The notes below the pieces were generated by a model. The model was not told the origin of the DNA and searched no databases. It saw only the letters and a list, made by a program, of their open reading frames with translations. A stretch of 31,492 nucleotides of DNA, taken from Phyllobacteriaceae bacterium (lineage in GTDB: Bacteria; Pseudomonadota; Alphaproteobacteria; Rhizobiales; Devosiaceae). Every line of letters starts with the position of its first letter. The first letter of the stretch is position 1. The position numbers and the translations under genes are program-made. The DNA lies in NCBI GenBank assembly GCA_012799265.1, contig JAAZLP010000277.1:1-31492 (forward strand), given 5' to 3'. Of the stretch, positions 16,430-25,452 are shown piece by piece.

Positions 16430-19400
16430 ACGATCGCGGCGACGTTTCTCCCCCCTTTGACACCAAGGCCAGCCAGGCAAGGGCGAGCGATCCGGATTAT
16501 TCGATCTGGGTGGAAGCCAATGCCGGGTCGGGCAAGACCTATGTCCTGACGCACCGCGTGCTGCGGCTGCTGCTGGCCGGGGTGCGACCGCAGTCGATCC
16601 TCTGCCTCACCTATACCAAGGCGGCCGCCGCCGAGATGCGCAAGCGCGTCGGCGCCCGGCTCGCCAGCTGGGCCGTTGCGGGGCCGAGTGAGCTGCATAA
16701 GGAAATCCGCGACCTCATCGGCTCCGCACCGTCGCCGGAAACGCTTGAAGAAGCGCGAACGCTCTTTGCCCGGGCGCTGGAAACGCCGGGGGGACTGCGC
16801 ATCCTCACCATCCACGCCTTCTGCGAGGCCGTGCTGCATCGGTTTCCGATCGAGGCCGGCGTGCCATTCGATTTTGCGGTGATCGAGGAAGACCAGCAGA
16901 CCCAGATGGTGCTCTCGGCCAAGGAGAGGGTGCTGGCTGAGGGGCTCAAGGGTGGCCGTCATGCCGAGGCGGTGGAAACTCTCTTTGGTCTGATGAGCGA
17001 TGACACGATCGAGAAGGCGATCAATTCGGCTCTTTTCGAAGGGCCGCGGCTGGAGCCGGTGCTGGCCGATGTCGGGGGCGCGAAAGCCCGTCTCAGAAAA
17101 GCGGTGAACTTTTCCGGCGCTACGCCGGAGGACATTGCCAGGGACGGTGTGGCGAGGACTGCGCTGACAGCGGAGGTCGTTAGCAACCTCGTCAAATGTC
17201 TCAAGGGCGATCCGGATAAGAAATCGAGCTGCGCTGACCTGCTTGCCCGGCTCGACCCGGACAATCTCAGCCTCGACGGCTTGCGCTCGGTCTTCTTCAC
17301 CGACAAGGGCGAGAAGCGCAAACGGATAGCGCTCAAGAAGGAAGCCGACGCCTATCCTGATATGATCGAACTCATGGTGGCCGAACAGGACCGGCTTGAG
17401 GCGCTCGAAACGGAGATGAAGACGGCGCTGTTGATCGCGCGCAGCGAGGCGGTGCTCGATGTCGTTTCCGCCATCCGTGCCCGCTATGTCGAGGAAAAGC
17501 GCCGGCACTCGCTGCTGGACTTCGATGACCTTGTCGAAAAGCTGGGTGATCTCTTTGCCAATGACACGCTCGGGCCCTGGGTTCAGTACAAGCTCGATGC
17601 CGGGATCGACCATATTCTGGTCGACGAAAGCCAGGACACCAATGAACGCCAATGGCGCGTGGTGAAGGCGCTGGCGGATGAGTTTTTTACCGGCGCCGGG
17701 GCCGTGACCCACCCGCGTTCGCTCTTTGCCGTGGGCGACCAGAAACAGTCGATCTATTCCTTCCAGGGCGCGCAGCCGGTTCTCTTCGGCGAGACGGGTC
17801 GCGACATGGCGCGGCGGGCCGACGAGGCCAAAAAGCAGTTCGAGCATGTAAAGCTCCATACGAGTTTCCGCACGCTTCCGGGCATTCTGGCGGCGGTGGA
17901 TCGGGTCAGCGACCGCGAGGATATCCGCACGGCGCTCCTCTCCATGGACAAGGTTGTTCATCAGGCAGCCCGCGTGCAGAAGGGCGGGACAGTGACGCTG
18001 TGGCCGCCGATCCAGGATGAGAAGGTCATCCTCAACGCCGACCAATGGCCAAAGGCGCCGCTCGAAGCAGAGTTGAGTGCCCAGCGGCAGGTCGCGACCA
18101 AGATCGCGCGCGAGATCCGCAGCTGGATCGATACGGGGCGGATTCTCGGCGAGCGCGGTCGTGCTGTCAGAGCCGACGACGTGCTGATCCTCGTCCAGAA
18201 GCGCGGCGGGCTGTTCCAGGAAATCATCCGGGCCCTGCGGGCGGCAAACCTGCCGACGCCCGGCGCCGACCGTCTCGCGGTGACGGGCCATATCGCCGTG
18301 CTCGATCTGCTGGCGCTGGTCGATGTGCTGCTCAATCCGGCCGATAATCTGCAATTGGGCGCCCTGTTGCGCTCGCCGCTCTTTGATATTTCCGAGGACG
18401 AGCTCTTCGATATCGCCAATCCGCGGGCGGATGGGCAGACGCTGTGGTCGGCGCTCTTTGCGTCGAAACTGCCCGCAGCGCGGGATGCGGCGGACCGGCT
18501 GGCGCGCTGGCGCAGCGGGCTCGATATGGAGCGGCCCTTCGAGTTCTTCGCCGGTGTTCTTTACGCCGAGGGCGGGCTCAAGCGCTTCCATGCCCGTCTG
18601 GGCGGGGAAGTCGACGAGGTGCTTTCCGAACTCCTCGAACTGGCGCTCAAGCATGAACAGACCGAGCAGCCGTCGCTGCAGGGCTTTGCTGCCGAAATGC
18701 GGCGTCGATCGGTCACCATCAAGCGCGAACTGGCCGAAAGCGGCGGCGGGGTGCGGGTGATGACCGTTCATGGCGCCAAGGGCCTCGAAGCGCCCATCGT
18801 CATTCTCGCCGATGCGGCCAGCAAGCCCTCGTCCAAGCAGACCGGCAAGCCGGTCTATCTGCTGACCGAGGCGCCAGGGCCGCTTCTGGTCCATGCCTCA
18901 TCGACCGGCCAGCACGTGCCGGCAACGCTCGATATCAAGCAGCAGGCCGACGCGACGCTGGCCGAGGAATATTGGCGGCGACTTTATGTCGGCATGACCC
19001 GGGCGGAAGACGAGCTCTATGTCACCGGCGCTCTGGGCGTCACCGGCAAGGTCGACGGCTCCTGGTATGAGGCGATCGAACAAGGTCTCGCTGGCGATCT
19101 CCACCCGGTCGAGGAGATGGACGGCTCGCTGGCGGCACTGGTCTATCCTGAGGTGATCCCCCCGAAATATGCCAGGGGTGCGCTGGTGCAGGAACCGGGT
19201 GCGGTGCCGCTGGCTCTCGACCCGGTGCCGGAACCGCCCGTGATCCGCACCATTTCGCCGTCGCGGGCGGATGAGAGTACGGCGCCGCGCCACCTGCTGC
19301 AGACCCTAGCCGAAGAGGCGCGTGATGCTGACGCCGCGCGGCGCGAGGGTATTGCGCTCCACGCTTTGCTCCAGCATCTGGGGCGGGTCGGGCGCGAGCA

Positions 19401-19851
19401 TTGGGAGGCCGTGGCACCCAAGGCGCTGGAAACCCTGCTGCCGGGTGCGGAGGAGCGACATCTGCCCCTCTCTCAGAAAGCCATTTCCATCCTGTCGCGT
19501 CCGGAACTGGCCCATCTTTTCGGCCCCGGCAGCCGGGCAGAGGTGCCTTTCCTCGTCGCGGCAAGGCGGAAGGGGGAGGCGGTAAAGCTATCCGGGCGCA
19601 TCGACCGGCTGGTGGTTGACGACTCACGCGTGCTGGTGGTCGACTACAAGTCCGACCGATCGGTACCCGATAAGGCCGCCGATGTGCCGAGGAACTATCG
19701 AACACAGCTCGGATTATATGCATTGGTTGCAGGTCAGCTTTTCCCCGGACGATCCGTGGAGGCGGCAATCCTCTGGACCGAGTTGGAATCATTGATGAAT
19801 TTGCCGTCCGAGCTGCTGGCGGAAGCGCGGATGGACTTCACCCTGGAGTGA
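16426..19851 (+). CDS. addA: Double-strand break repair helicase AddA
   Basis: AddA is the UvrD-like motor and second nuclease of AddAB. It has 1141 residues. Helicase motifs in order are Walker A ANAGSGKT (31-38, Lys37), Ia LCLTYTKAAAAEM, II VDESQD (399-404), III GDQKQSIYSFQGA, V VMTVHGAKGLEAP and VI RLYVGMTRAEDEL (852-864). The C-terminal nuclease has GRIDRL and VVDYKSD with Asp1073 and Lys1075. The frame is open from 16396, but GTG 16426 overlaps the addB stop as GTGA, has AGGACGAGG just upstream and gives a family-like N-terminus, so I chose it. A 168-base gap precedes trxA, the usual next gene in this group. Confidence 0.95.
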   Translation: MNDRGDVSPPFDTKASQARASDPDYSIWVEANAGSGKTYVLTHRVLRLLLAGVRPQSILCLTYTKAAAAEMRKRVGARLASWAVAGPSELHKEIRDLIGSAPSPETLEEARTLFARALETPGGLRILTIHAFCEAVLHRFPIEAGVPFDFAVIEEDQQTQMVLSAKERVLAEGLKGGRHAEAVETLFGLMSDDTIEKAINSALFEGPRLEPVLADVGGAKARLRKAVNFSGATPEDIARDGVARTALTAEVVSNLVKCLKGDPDKKSSCADLLARLDPDNLSLDGLRSVFFTDKGEKRKRIALKKEADAYPDMIELMVAEQDRLEALETEMKTALLIARSEAVLDVVSAIRARYVEEKRRHSLLDFDDLVEKLGDLFANDTLGPWVQYKLDAGIDHILVDESQDTNERQWRVVKALADEFFTGAGAVTHPRSLFAVGDQKQSIYSFQGAQPVLFGETGRDMARRADEAKKQFEHVKLHTSFRTLPGILAAVDRVSDREDIRTALLSMDKVVHQAARVQKGGTVTLWPPIQDEKVILNADQWPKAPLEAELSAQRQVATKIAREIRSWIDTGRILGERGRAVRADDVLILVQKRGGLFQEIIRALRAANLPTPGADRLAVTGHIAVLDLLALVDVLLNPADNLQLGALLRSPLFDISEDELFDIANPRADGQTLWSALFASKLPAARDAADRLARWRSGLDMERPFEFFAGVLYAEGGLKRFHARLGGEVDEVLSELLELALKHEQTEQPSLQGFAAEMRRRSVTIKRELAESGGGVRVMTVHGAKGLEAPIVILADAASKPSSKQTGKPVYLLTEAPGPLLVHASSTGQHVPATLDIKQQADATLAEEYWRRLYVGMTRAEDELYVTGALGVTGKVDGSWYEAIEQGLAGDLHPVEEMDGSLAALVYPEVIPPKYARGALVQEPGAVPLALDPVPEPPVIRTISPSRADESTAPRHLLQTLAEEARDADAARREGIALHALLQHLGRVGREHWEAVAPKALETLLPGAEERHLPLSQKAISILSRPELAHLFGPGSRAEVPFLVAARRKGEAVKLSGRIDRLVVDDSRVLVVDYKSDRSVPDKAADVPRNYRTQLGLYALVAGQLFPGRSVEAAILWTELESLMNLPSELLAEARMDFTLE

Positions 19852-20019
19852 GGGGACTTGTTCAACGACTGGACTCTTCCCAGCTTTAGGGGCAAAGACA
19901 CCGCCACTTTCCCGACCCAGCGCCAAGGCGTTGTGCCGGTTTCAGATTTCCGTCGTGCCCCGGCCGGGCGAATTCTATCGCCGGCGGTACCGAGGCACTC
20001 CAGTTAAAGGCAAGAAACC

Positions 20020-20343
20020 ATGACTAAAGCCGTCTCCGAAGCCACTTTCGGTCAGGAAGTTCTCAGCGCCGCCGAGCCCGTCCTCGTGGACTTCTGGGCG
20101 GAATGGTGCGGTCCGTGCCGGGCCATTGCGCCGGTGCTGGACGAATTGTCCACCGAGCTCGAAGGCAAGGTGAAGATCGTCAAGGTCAATGTCGACGAGA
20201 ACCCCGGCATTGCCGCCCAGTACGGCGTGCGTTCAATCCCGACCATGATCCTCTTCAAGGGTGGCGAAGCCGCTGACATGAAGATCGGCGCAGGCACGCC
20301 CAAGGCAGGCCTCTCCAAGTGGCTCGAAGGCCACGCGGCCTAA
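20020..20343 (+). CDS. trxA: Thioredoxin
   Basis: Thioredoxin reduces protein disulfides in the cytoplasm and receives electrons from thioredoxin reductase. The 107-residue protein has the full fold with the active site WCGPC in FWAEWCGPCRAIAP (about residues 28-41), the cis-proline in VRSIPTMILF, and the late glycine turn FKGGEAAD. There is no signal peptide. ATG 20020 has AAGG nine bases upstream. The gene follows addA, as in many alphaproteobacteria, with a 168-base gap that may hold its own promoter. A perfect terminator follows. Confidence 0.97.
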   Translation: MTKAVSEATFGQEVLSAAEPVLVDFWAEWCGPCRAIAPVLDELSTELEGKVKIVKVNVDENPGIAAQYGVRSIPTMILFKGGEAADMKIGAGTPKAGLSKWLEGHAA

Positions 20344-20366
20344 CTTGCACAAGAGCAGATTTCCAG

Positions 20367-20397
20367 CACCGCCGGAGCGATCCGGCGGTGTTTTTTT
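20367..20397 (+). terminator. Rho-independent terminator of trxA
   Basis: A perfect 10-base-pair GC-rich stem (20367-20376 and 20381-20390) with a GCGA tetraloop is followed directly by seven T residues. It lies 23 bases beyond the trxA stop and is the clearest intrinsic terminator in the window. Confidence 0.95.
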
Positions 20398-20509
20398 ATG
20401 CGCCAGCCGGAAGAAGGGCGGACCTGATCACGGTCCCGTCATAAATTTGCCTGCGTCCGCGCGTGAAGCCTGCTAAGCATCAGGAAAAAGGAAACCGAGG
20501 AACGCTGTC

Positions 20510-22183
20510 TTGGCCGCAATCGATCTTTCCGCCGCCCCGTTCAATCTCGACGAGGCGGCAGAGGCCTGGGTGCATGAAACCCGCGATGCCTTGAGCCCGC
20601 GGGACAAGCTGGCCCAGCTCTTCGTGCTGCTGTCGCGCGGAGAGCCGGAGCCGGCAATCGATGCCCTGCGTTCCTTCAAACCGGGCGGGATTACCCGCAT
20701 TTATACGCCCGATCTTGCCGCCGAAATCGCACTGATGCGACAAATCGATAGTGCAGGCCCGGTGCCGATGCTGGTGAGCGCCGACCTCGAAGGCAGCCGA
20801 ATGAGCCTGCCCTTTGGCACCGAAGTGCCCAATCCGCTTGGGCTCGCCGCAGTGGACGATGTCGAGGCGACGACGGCGATTTCGACGATCATGGCCGAGG
20901 AAGCGCGGGCCGTCGGGCTCAACTGGAGCTTCACCCCGGTCATCGACATCAACAAGGCCTTTGCCAGCGCCATTGTCGGCACTCGCTCCTATGGCAGCGA
21001 TGTTGAAAAGATCGAGCGGCACGCGCTGGCCCAGATCAAGGCCTTCCAGGAAAAGGGCGTTGCCGCCACGGTCAAGCACTGGCCGGGCGAAGGCTACGAT
21101 GATCGCGACCAGCATCTGGTGACGACGGTCAATCCGCTGACCCTGGCGGAATGGGAAAAGACCTTCGGCAAGCTCTATCGGGCGGCGATTGATGCCGGCG
21201 TCATGAGCGTCATGTCGGCCTTCATTGCATTCCCCGAATTCGTCCGGGAGCTTGATCCCGAGGCAGGCGCCGAGGCTTTCCGCCCGGCGGCGGTCAGCAA
21301 GGTCCTGAACCAGACGCTTCTGCGCGAAAAACTGGGCTTCAACGGCCTTATCGTCTCCGACGCGACGCCTATGGCCGGTTTTGGTGACTGGGGTCCGCGC
21401 GAGACCGCCGTGCCCGATCTCATCATTGCGGGGTGCGATGTCATCCTCTTTTCCGACGATGCCAATGCCGACCTCATGTATCTGGTCAAGGCCGTGGCCG
21501 ATGGCCGCTTGACCCAGGAAAGGGTGGACGAGGCCGTGACGCGCGTCCTCGCGCTGAAGGCCGCGCTGGGCCTGCACAAGCCGGAGCGAGGAGAGACCAA
21601 TCTCGACAATGCCCAGGCTGTTCTCGGGCGGAGCGAGAGCAAGTCAGTGGCGCGCTCGGTGACTGCGCGGGTGCCGACGCTGGTCAAGGATGTTGCCAAC
21701 CTGCTCCCGCTCTCGCCCACAAAGCACAAGCGCGTGCTGGTCTTCTCGACCGGTGCGGTCATCCCTTTTGCGCCCATCCCGCTGCCGCTTTCCCTGCCGG
21801 ACCTTTTGCGCGAAGAGGGCTTCGAGGTCACCGAATATGCGCCCGACATGGAAGTCGATATCCGCAATTTCGACCTCGTGATCTACCTCCTCGCAGAGGA
21901 AACCCTGCTCACGCGGCAGCGGATTTTCCTCAACTGGCGCGCGCTCACCGGCAATGTCTTCGGCGCGATGAAACGCTATTGGCACGATGTGCCGACCCTG
22001 ATGGTCTCGCTGGGCTATCCCTATTACCTCCACGACGCGCCGCGCGTGCCGACCTATGTAAACGCCTATGGCTCAAACGAGGACATGCAGGCCGCTGTGG
22101 TCGAGGCCCTTTTGGGGCGCGCCGAATTCAAGGGGAAAAGCCCTGTCGACCCGTTCTGTGGCAGCGAGCAAGGAAAGTACTAA
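20510..22183 (+). CDS. Glycoside hydrolase family 3 protein, NagZ-like with C-terminal domain
   Basis: A 557-residue protein with a family 3 barrel (about 1-370) and a second alpha/beta domain (about 400-545), like two-domain beta-N-acetylglucosaminidases. The putative nucleophile is Asp284 in GLIVSDATPM. The loop that carries the acid/base in NagZ (KHFPGHG...DSH) reads KHWPGEG...DQH, with Lys189, His190, Asp200 and His202 kept and the middle His replaced by Glu. I see no signal peptide, which fits a cytoplasmic muropeptide-recycling role, but other beta-glycosides are possible. TTG 20510 is the start, with GAGGAA seven bases upstream. A weak promoter-like pair (TTGCCT, 18 bases, TGCTAA) lies before it. 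pncB starts 6 bases after the stop, so the two genes form an operon. Confidence 0.85.
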   Translation: MAAIDLSAAPFNLDEAAEAWVHETRDALSPRDKLAQLFVLLSRGEPEPAIDALRSFKPGGITRIYTPDLAAEIALMRQIDSAGPVPMLVSADLEGSRMSLPFGTEVPNPLGLAAVDDVEATTAISTIMAEEARAVGLNWSFTPVIDINKAFASAIVGTRSYGSDVEKIERHALAQIKAFQEKGVAATVKHWPGEGYDDRDQHLVTTVNPLTLAEWEKTFGKLYRAAIDAGVMSVMSAFIAFPEFVRELDPEAGAEAFRPAAVSKVLNQTLLREKLGFNGLIVSDATPMAGFGDWGPRETAVPDLIIAGCDVILFSDDANADLMYLVKAVADGRLTQERVDEAVTRVLALKAALGLHKPERGETNLDNAQAVLGRSESKSVARSVTARVPTLVKDVANLLPLSPTKHKRVLVFSTGAVIPFAPIPLPLSLPDLLREEGFEVTEYAPDMEVDIRNFDLVIYLLAEETLLTRQRIFLNWRALTGNVFGAMKRYWHDVPTLMVSLGYPYYLHDAPRVPTYVNAYGSNEDMQAAVVEALLGRAEFKGKSPVDPFCGSEQGKY

Positions 22184-22189
22184 GGGGAC

Positions 22190-23497
22190 ATGGCCACCTA
22201 TACCGACATCGCCCGCCGGGTCTACAACCACACCTTCAAGCTTGATCCGATCATCCGCTCGCTGCTGGACACGGACTTCTACAAGCTTTTGATGCTGCAG
22301 ATGATCTGGGGGCTTTACCCCAAGGTCGAAGCGACCTTTTCGCTGATCAACCGCACCAAATCCGTGCGTCTCGCCGACGAGATCGACATCGATGAACTGC
22401 GCGCCCAGCTCGATCACTGCCGCACGCTGCGCCTCTCCAAGAAGGAAATGATCTGGCTGGCCGGTAACAGCTTTGACGGCAAGAAACAGATTTTCCAGCC
22501 CGGGTTCCTCCGCTGGCTGGAAAATTTCCAGCTGCCCGAATATCGGCTAGAAAAGCGCGACGGCCAGTTCGTGCTGGAATTCCCCGGCCTCTGGCTTGAA
22601 ACCACGATGTGGGAAATCCCGGCGCTGGCCATCATCAACGAGCTGCGCTCACGCGCGGCGATGAAGGATTATGGCCCCTTCACGCTGGACGTGCTCTATG
22701 CCCGCGCTAAGGCGAAGATGTGGGGCAAGGTCGAGCGGCTGCAGAAACTGCCCCAGCTCAAGATTTCCGATTTTGGCACGCGGCGGCGGCATTCTTTCCT
22801 CTGGCAGCGCTGGTGCGTCGAGGCGCTCAAGGAGGGCATCGGCGAAAACTTCACCGGTACGTCCAATGTGAAGCTCGCCATGGATACCGATCTCGAAGCC
22901 CTTGGCACCAATGCGCATGAGCTGCCCATGGTGCTGGCCGCGCTGGCTCGCTCGGACGAGGAGTTGCGCGAGGCGCCCTATCGCGTGCTGCAGGACTGGA
23001 AGAGCTATTATGGCGGCAACCTGCTGATCGTGCTGCCCGATGCCTTCGGCACCGACGCGTTTCTCCGCGATGCTCCCGATTGGGTGGCCGACTGGACCGG
23101 CTTCCGCCCGGACAGTGCGCCCGCCATCGAGGGCGGCGAAAAGATTATCGATTTCTGGGAGGCGCGCGGCCGCGATCCGAAGGAAAAGCTCCTGATCTTT
23201 TCCGACGGGCTCGATGTCGACATGATCGAGGATGCCTATCATCACTTCGATGGCAGGGTGCGCATGAGCTTTGGCTGGGGCACCAATCTCACCAATGATT
23301 TTGAAGGCTGCTCGCCCGAGCCCAATGCGCGGCTCGACCCGATTTCGATCGTCGCCAAGGTCAGCCATGCCAATGGCCGCCCGTCGGTCAAGCTCTCCGA
23401 CAATCCGGCCAAGGCAACCGGCGAGCCGAGTGAAATCGAGCGCTATATCCGCGTCTTCGGCAATAATGGTCGTGCAGAACACGCCGTGCGCGTCTAG
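22190..23497 (+). CDS. pncB: Nicotinate phosphoribosyltransferase
   Basis: PncB makes nicotinate mononucleotide from nicotinate and PRPP with help of ATP, the entry of the NAD salvage pathway. The 435-residue protein matches the family in length. Diagnostic segments are LLDTDFYKLLM near residue 24, FSLINRTKSVRL, GTNAHELPM with His243 as the likely phosphorylated histidine, KSYYGG, and the C-terminal phosphate loop SFGWGTNLTNDF. ATG 22190 is preceded by AAGGGG at very short spacing. It lies 6 bases after the family 3 glycoside hydrolase gene and should share its transcript. Confidence 0.96.
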   Translation: MATYTDIARRVYNHTFKLDPIIRSLLDTDFYKLLMLQMIWGLYPKVEATFSLINRTKSVRLADEIDIDELRAQLDHCRTLRLSKKEMIWLAGNSFDGKKQIFQPGFLRWLENFQLPEYRLEKRDGQFVLEFPGLWLETTMWEIPALAIINELRSRAAMKDYGPFTLDVLYARAKAKMWGKVERLQKLPQLKISDFGTRRRHSFLWQRWCVEALKEGIGENFTGTSNVKLAMDTDLEALGTNAHELPMVLAALARSDEELREAPYRVLQDWKSYYGGNLLIVLPDAFGTDAFLRDAPDWVADWTGFRPDSAPAIEGGEKIIDFWEARGRDPKEKLLIFSDGLDVDMIEDAYHHFDGRVRMSFGWGTNLTNDFEGCSPEPNARLDPISIVAKVSHANGRPSVKLSDNPAKATGEPSEIERYIRVFGNNGRAEHAVRV

Positions 23498-23541
23498 CGC
23501 GCTTTTCCCGCGCCTCGAATCGGACTAGTCCCGACCGGCCC

Positions 23542-23588
23542 CACATCCTCCCGGGATGTGAGCGGGCGAATTTTTGGTTGTTTCGCCC
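23542..23588 (+). terminator. Two hairpins after pncB, possible terminator
   Basis: Two perfect seven-base inverted repeats follow one another about 45 bases past the pncB stop: 23542-23548 with 23554-23560, and 23564-23570 with 23582-23588. The loop of the second starts with five T residues, which form a T-run just after the GGGCGAA arm. Together they could end the glycosidase-pncB transcript. Confidence 0.45.
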
Positions 23589-23679
23589 TTGTGGCGAACT
23601 TTCCCCTCCGGCTGTCCGTTAAGCCCACGTGAACCAACGGCGATCACTCTGGTCGTCGGGGGCTCCCATGGAGCCATGT

Positions 23680-23928
23680 ATGAGTCTTGAATTAATCGAT
23701 ATCACCCTGGCCGAGCGCCAACCGCATCCCCGCATTCCCAACCGTATCAATGGCAAGGTCAACGCCGTGCTGAGCGAGACTATCGGGGCAGAGAACCTGC
23801 GCCATGAACTGGTGGTGCCGGTGTGGTTCGACGCAAAGGCGGGAATGACTGACGAAGATATCGAACTGGGCCTGATGGTGAAGGCTGCCGATATCGTGGG
23901 CCGCCTCAAGCAGCGGCTGGCGACTTAG
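23680..23928 (+). CDS. Small protein of unknown function
   Basis: An 82-residue protein that I do not recognise. It has no membrane segment, signal peptide or cysteine. The N-terminal half has many prolines and arginines (AERQPHPRIPNRINGKV). The C-terminal half, MTDEDIELGLMVKAADIVGRLKQRL, should be helical and amphipathic. Three close ATG codons are possible: 23629, 23668 and 23680. The last has GGAG six bases upstream and removes a low-complexity head, so I chose it. The frame keeps the G/C third-base bias of the neighbouring genes, which supports it being real. Its stop codon overlaps that of the small membrane-protein gene on the other strand. Confidence 0.6.
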   Translation: MSLELIDITLAERQPHPRIPNRINGKVNAVLSETIGAENLRHELVVPVWFDAKAGMTDEDIELGLMVKAADIVGRLKQRLAT

Positions 23929-24074
23929 GGCGAGGCTTCGTGACGATAGTCCGGCGCGGTGGCGAAATAGCGTGCCTGGGCCTCAAGCCGCGCCTGACGC
24001 AGGCGGCGTTCGTCGCGAAAGAACCAGATGAAGGTCGCGATAACGATGATCCAGATCGCTGCCAGTTCCAGCAT
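23925..24074 (-). CDS. 49-residue single-span membrane protein, unknown function
   Basis: A short gene on the minus strand encoding MLELAAIWIIVIATFIWFFR followed by a charged tail. Residues 2-19 form one hydrophobic helix rich in Ile, Trp and Phe. Residues 20-36 are strongly basic and probably an amphipathic helix (RDERRLRQARLEAQAR), ending in a short polar tail. The positive-inside rule places the tail in the cytoplasm. ATG 24074 has GGAG eight bases upstream, a very good ribosome site. The stop codon overlaps the stop of the convergent small gene by three bases. I do not recognise the family. It may regulate or anchor a membrane partner, but nothing in the sequence says which. Confidence 0.7.
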   Translation of the reverse strand: MLELAAIWIIVIATFIWFFRDERRLRQARLEAQARYFATAPDYRHEASP

Positions 24075-24171
24075 GGTCCGCACTCCGTGAGACCTCTGAA
24101 ATAACTAACGAAGTGTAAATGCCCTAGCGGCTTTGCCGGTTAAGCCTAACGCGTAAACTTGCGCGCAATGG

Positions 24172-24966
24172 CTAGAGCGGCAGCGGACCGCCGCGATTGA
24201 GCGCCACCAGCATGCCGCGCACCTGTTCCTCGGCCTGCTTGGTGACGGCCTTGCGGTTGTCATTGGCGCTGAGCGGAATGGGCTTGCCGAAGGCGATGGT
24301 GACGTCCTTGACCGGGCCGGCGAGGATGTCGCGGATATTCTGCTTGACCGATTTGGATTTGATCCAGGCGACCAGCGAGCGCTCGTTGCGGCTGATCGGC
24401 AGACCCTGCAGCTTTGTATAGGCGATGGTGAGGGGCTGGATGAGCACTTCCTCTGCGCCAGCTTCCATCATGGCATGCTGGGCGGCGCCCACGAGAGCCG
24501 AGCGGAAGGGCAGGACATGGGTGCCGATATCGGACTGGCCCTCGGCAAAGAGCAGGACTGCGTCGCCAGCGGCCAAGCGTTTGCCCATGGCCTCGGCAGT
24601 GCGGCCGGTTTCGCTGCGGCGGGTGCGATCGGCATAGATGGTGCGCTGGAGATTGGCCATCATCCCCACAAAGGGCCACTCGCCCACTTCGCGCTTGGCG
24701 ACAAAGCTCACATTGGCGACGGAGCCGACCGAGACGATGTCGGTCCAGGAAATGTGGTTGGAGACGAGGAGCGTCGGGCGACCATGCGCGGGCTCGCCGA
24801 TCACGGTGACGCGCAGACCAAGGAAGATGCAGCCAAGCTTGTGGAAGGCGCGCGGCAGCACATGCCAGAAGGGCAGGCGCAGCGCGAGAATGAGAGCCTG
24901 TGCCGGGATCACGACGAGCATGAACGGCACAAAGATGACGATAAAGAAAAGGGCGCGGAAGATCAT
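24172..24966 (-). CDS. plsC: 1-acyl-sn-glycerol-3-phosphate acyltransferase
   Basis: PlsC-type enzymes add the second acyl chain to lysophosphatidic acid to give phosphatidic acid at the inner membrane. The 264-residue protein has a membrane helix at about residues 4-29, then the catalytic HxxxxD motif NHISWTD (His71, Asp76). The glycerol-phosphate site, usually FPEGT, reads FAEGQSD (Glu142, Gly143, Gln144) here. Related lyso-lipid acyltransferases share this layout, so the exact acceptor is not certain. It is the last gene of the tsaB-rimI-fur-plsC operon, 6 bases after fur. In rhizobia miaB and the phoH-like gene normally follow, but here a 49-residue membrane-protein gene does. Confidence 0.9.
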   Translation of the reverse strand: MIFRALFFIVIFVPFMLVVIPAQALILALRLPFWHVLPRAFHKLGCIFLGLRVTVIGEPAHGRPTLLVSNHISWTDIVSVGSVANVSFVAKREVGEWPFVGMMANLQRTIYADRTRRSETGRTAEAMGKRLAAGDAVLLFAEGQSDIGTHVLPFRSALVGAAQHAMMEAGAEEVLIQPLTIAYTKLQGLPISRNERSLVAWIKSKSVKQNIRDILAGPVKDVTIAFGKPIPLSANDNRKAVTKQAEEQVRGMLVALNRGGPLPL

Positions 24967-24972
24967 TCTGTC

Positions 24973-25416
24973 TTAGTCCTTGGCGGACTGTCGGTCGTCC
25001 AGTGGCACCGCGTAAAGCTCCAGGCGATGATCGACCAGCTTGTAGCCGAGGCGCTTGGCGATCAGTTCCTGGATGGCCTCGATTTCCTCGTTGCGGAATT
25101 CGATGACCTTGCCGGAGCGGATGTCGATGAGGTGGTCGTGATGCTCGTCGGGGATCAGTTCGAACCGGGCGCGGCCATCCTTGAAGTCATGCTTGGTGAC
25201 AAGCCCGGCTTCCTCGAAAAGATTGACGGTGCGGTAAACGGTCGAGAGCGAAATGCGCGCGTCAATGGCGGAGGCGCGGCGATAAAGCTCTTCGACATCG
25301 GGATGGTCGGAGGCGGCTTCGATGATGCGCGCAATGATGCGGCGCTGATCGGTCATGCGCATGCCGCGCGCGACGCAGGCCTCTTCGAGCGTCGGGTCGG
25401 AAGCTGTCCTTGTCAT
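24973..25416 (-). CDS. fur: Fur family metal-responsive regulator (Fur/Mur type)
   Basis: A 147-residue dimeric repressor of the ferric uptake regulator family. The winged helix lies in residues 1-85, with the recognition helix in SLSTVYRTVNLFEEAG. The metal site includes HHDH (92-95) and the following DIRSGKVIEF. There is no C-terminal CxxC pair, so the structural zinc site of E. coli Fur is missing. In alphaproteobacteria the protein in this operon position is often Mur, which answers to manganese rather than iron. Sequence alone does not settle the metal. ATG 25416 has AAGGAG seven bases upstream. It lies 36 bases after rimI and 6 before plsC. Confidence 0.93.
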   Translation of the reverse strand: MTRTASDPTLEEACVARGMRMTDQRRIIARIIEAASDHPDVEELYRRASAIDARISLSTVYRTVNLFEEAGLVTKHDFKDGRARFELIPDEHHDHLIDIRSGKVIEFRNEEIEAIQELIAKRLGYKLVDHRLELYAVPLDDRQSAKD

Positions 25417-25452
25417 GCCTTCGCTCCTTTCCCGAATGCCTGTGGGACGGGG

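Noticed and set aside
16369..18894. Long minus-strand open frame opposite addA
   Set aside because: The plus strand has all UvrD-type helicase motifs in order; the antisense translation has no recognisable family.
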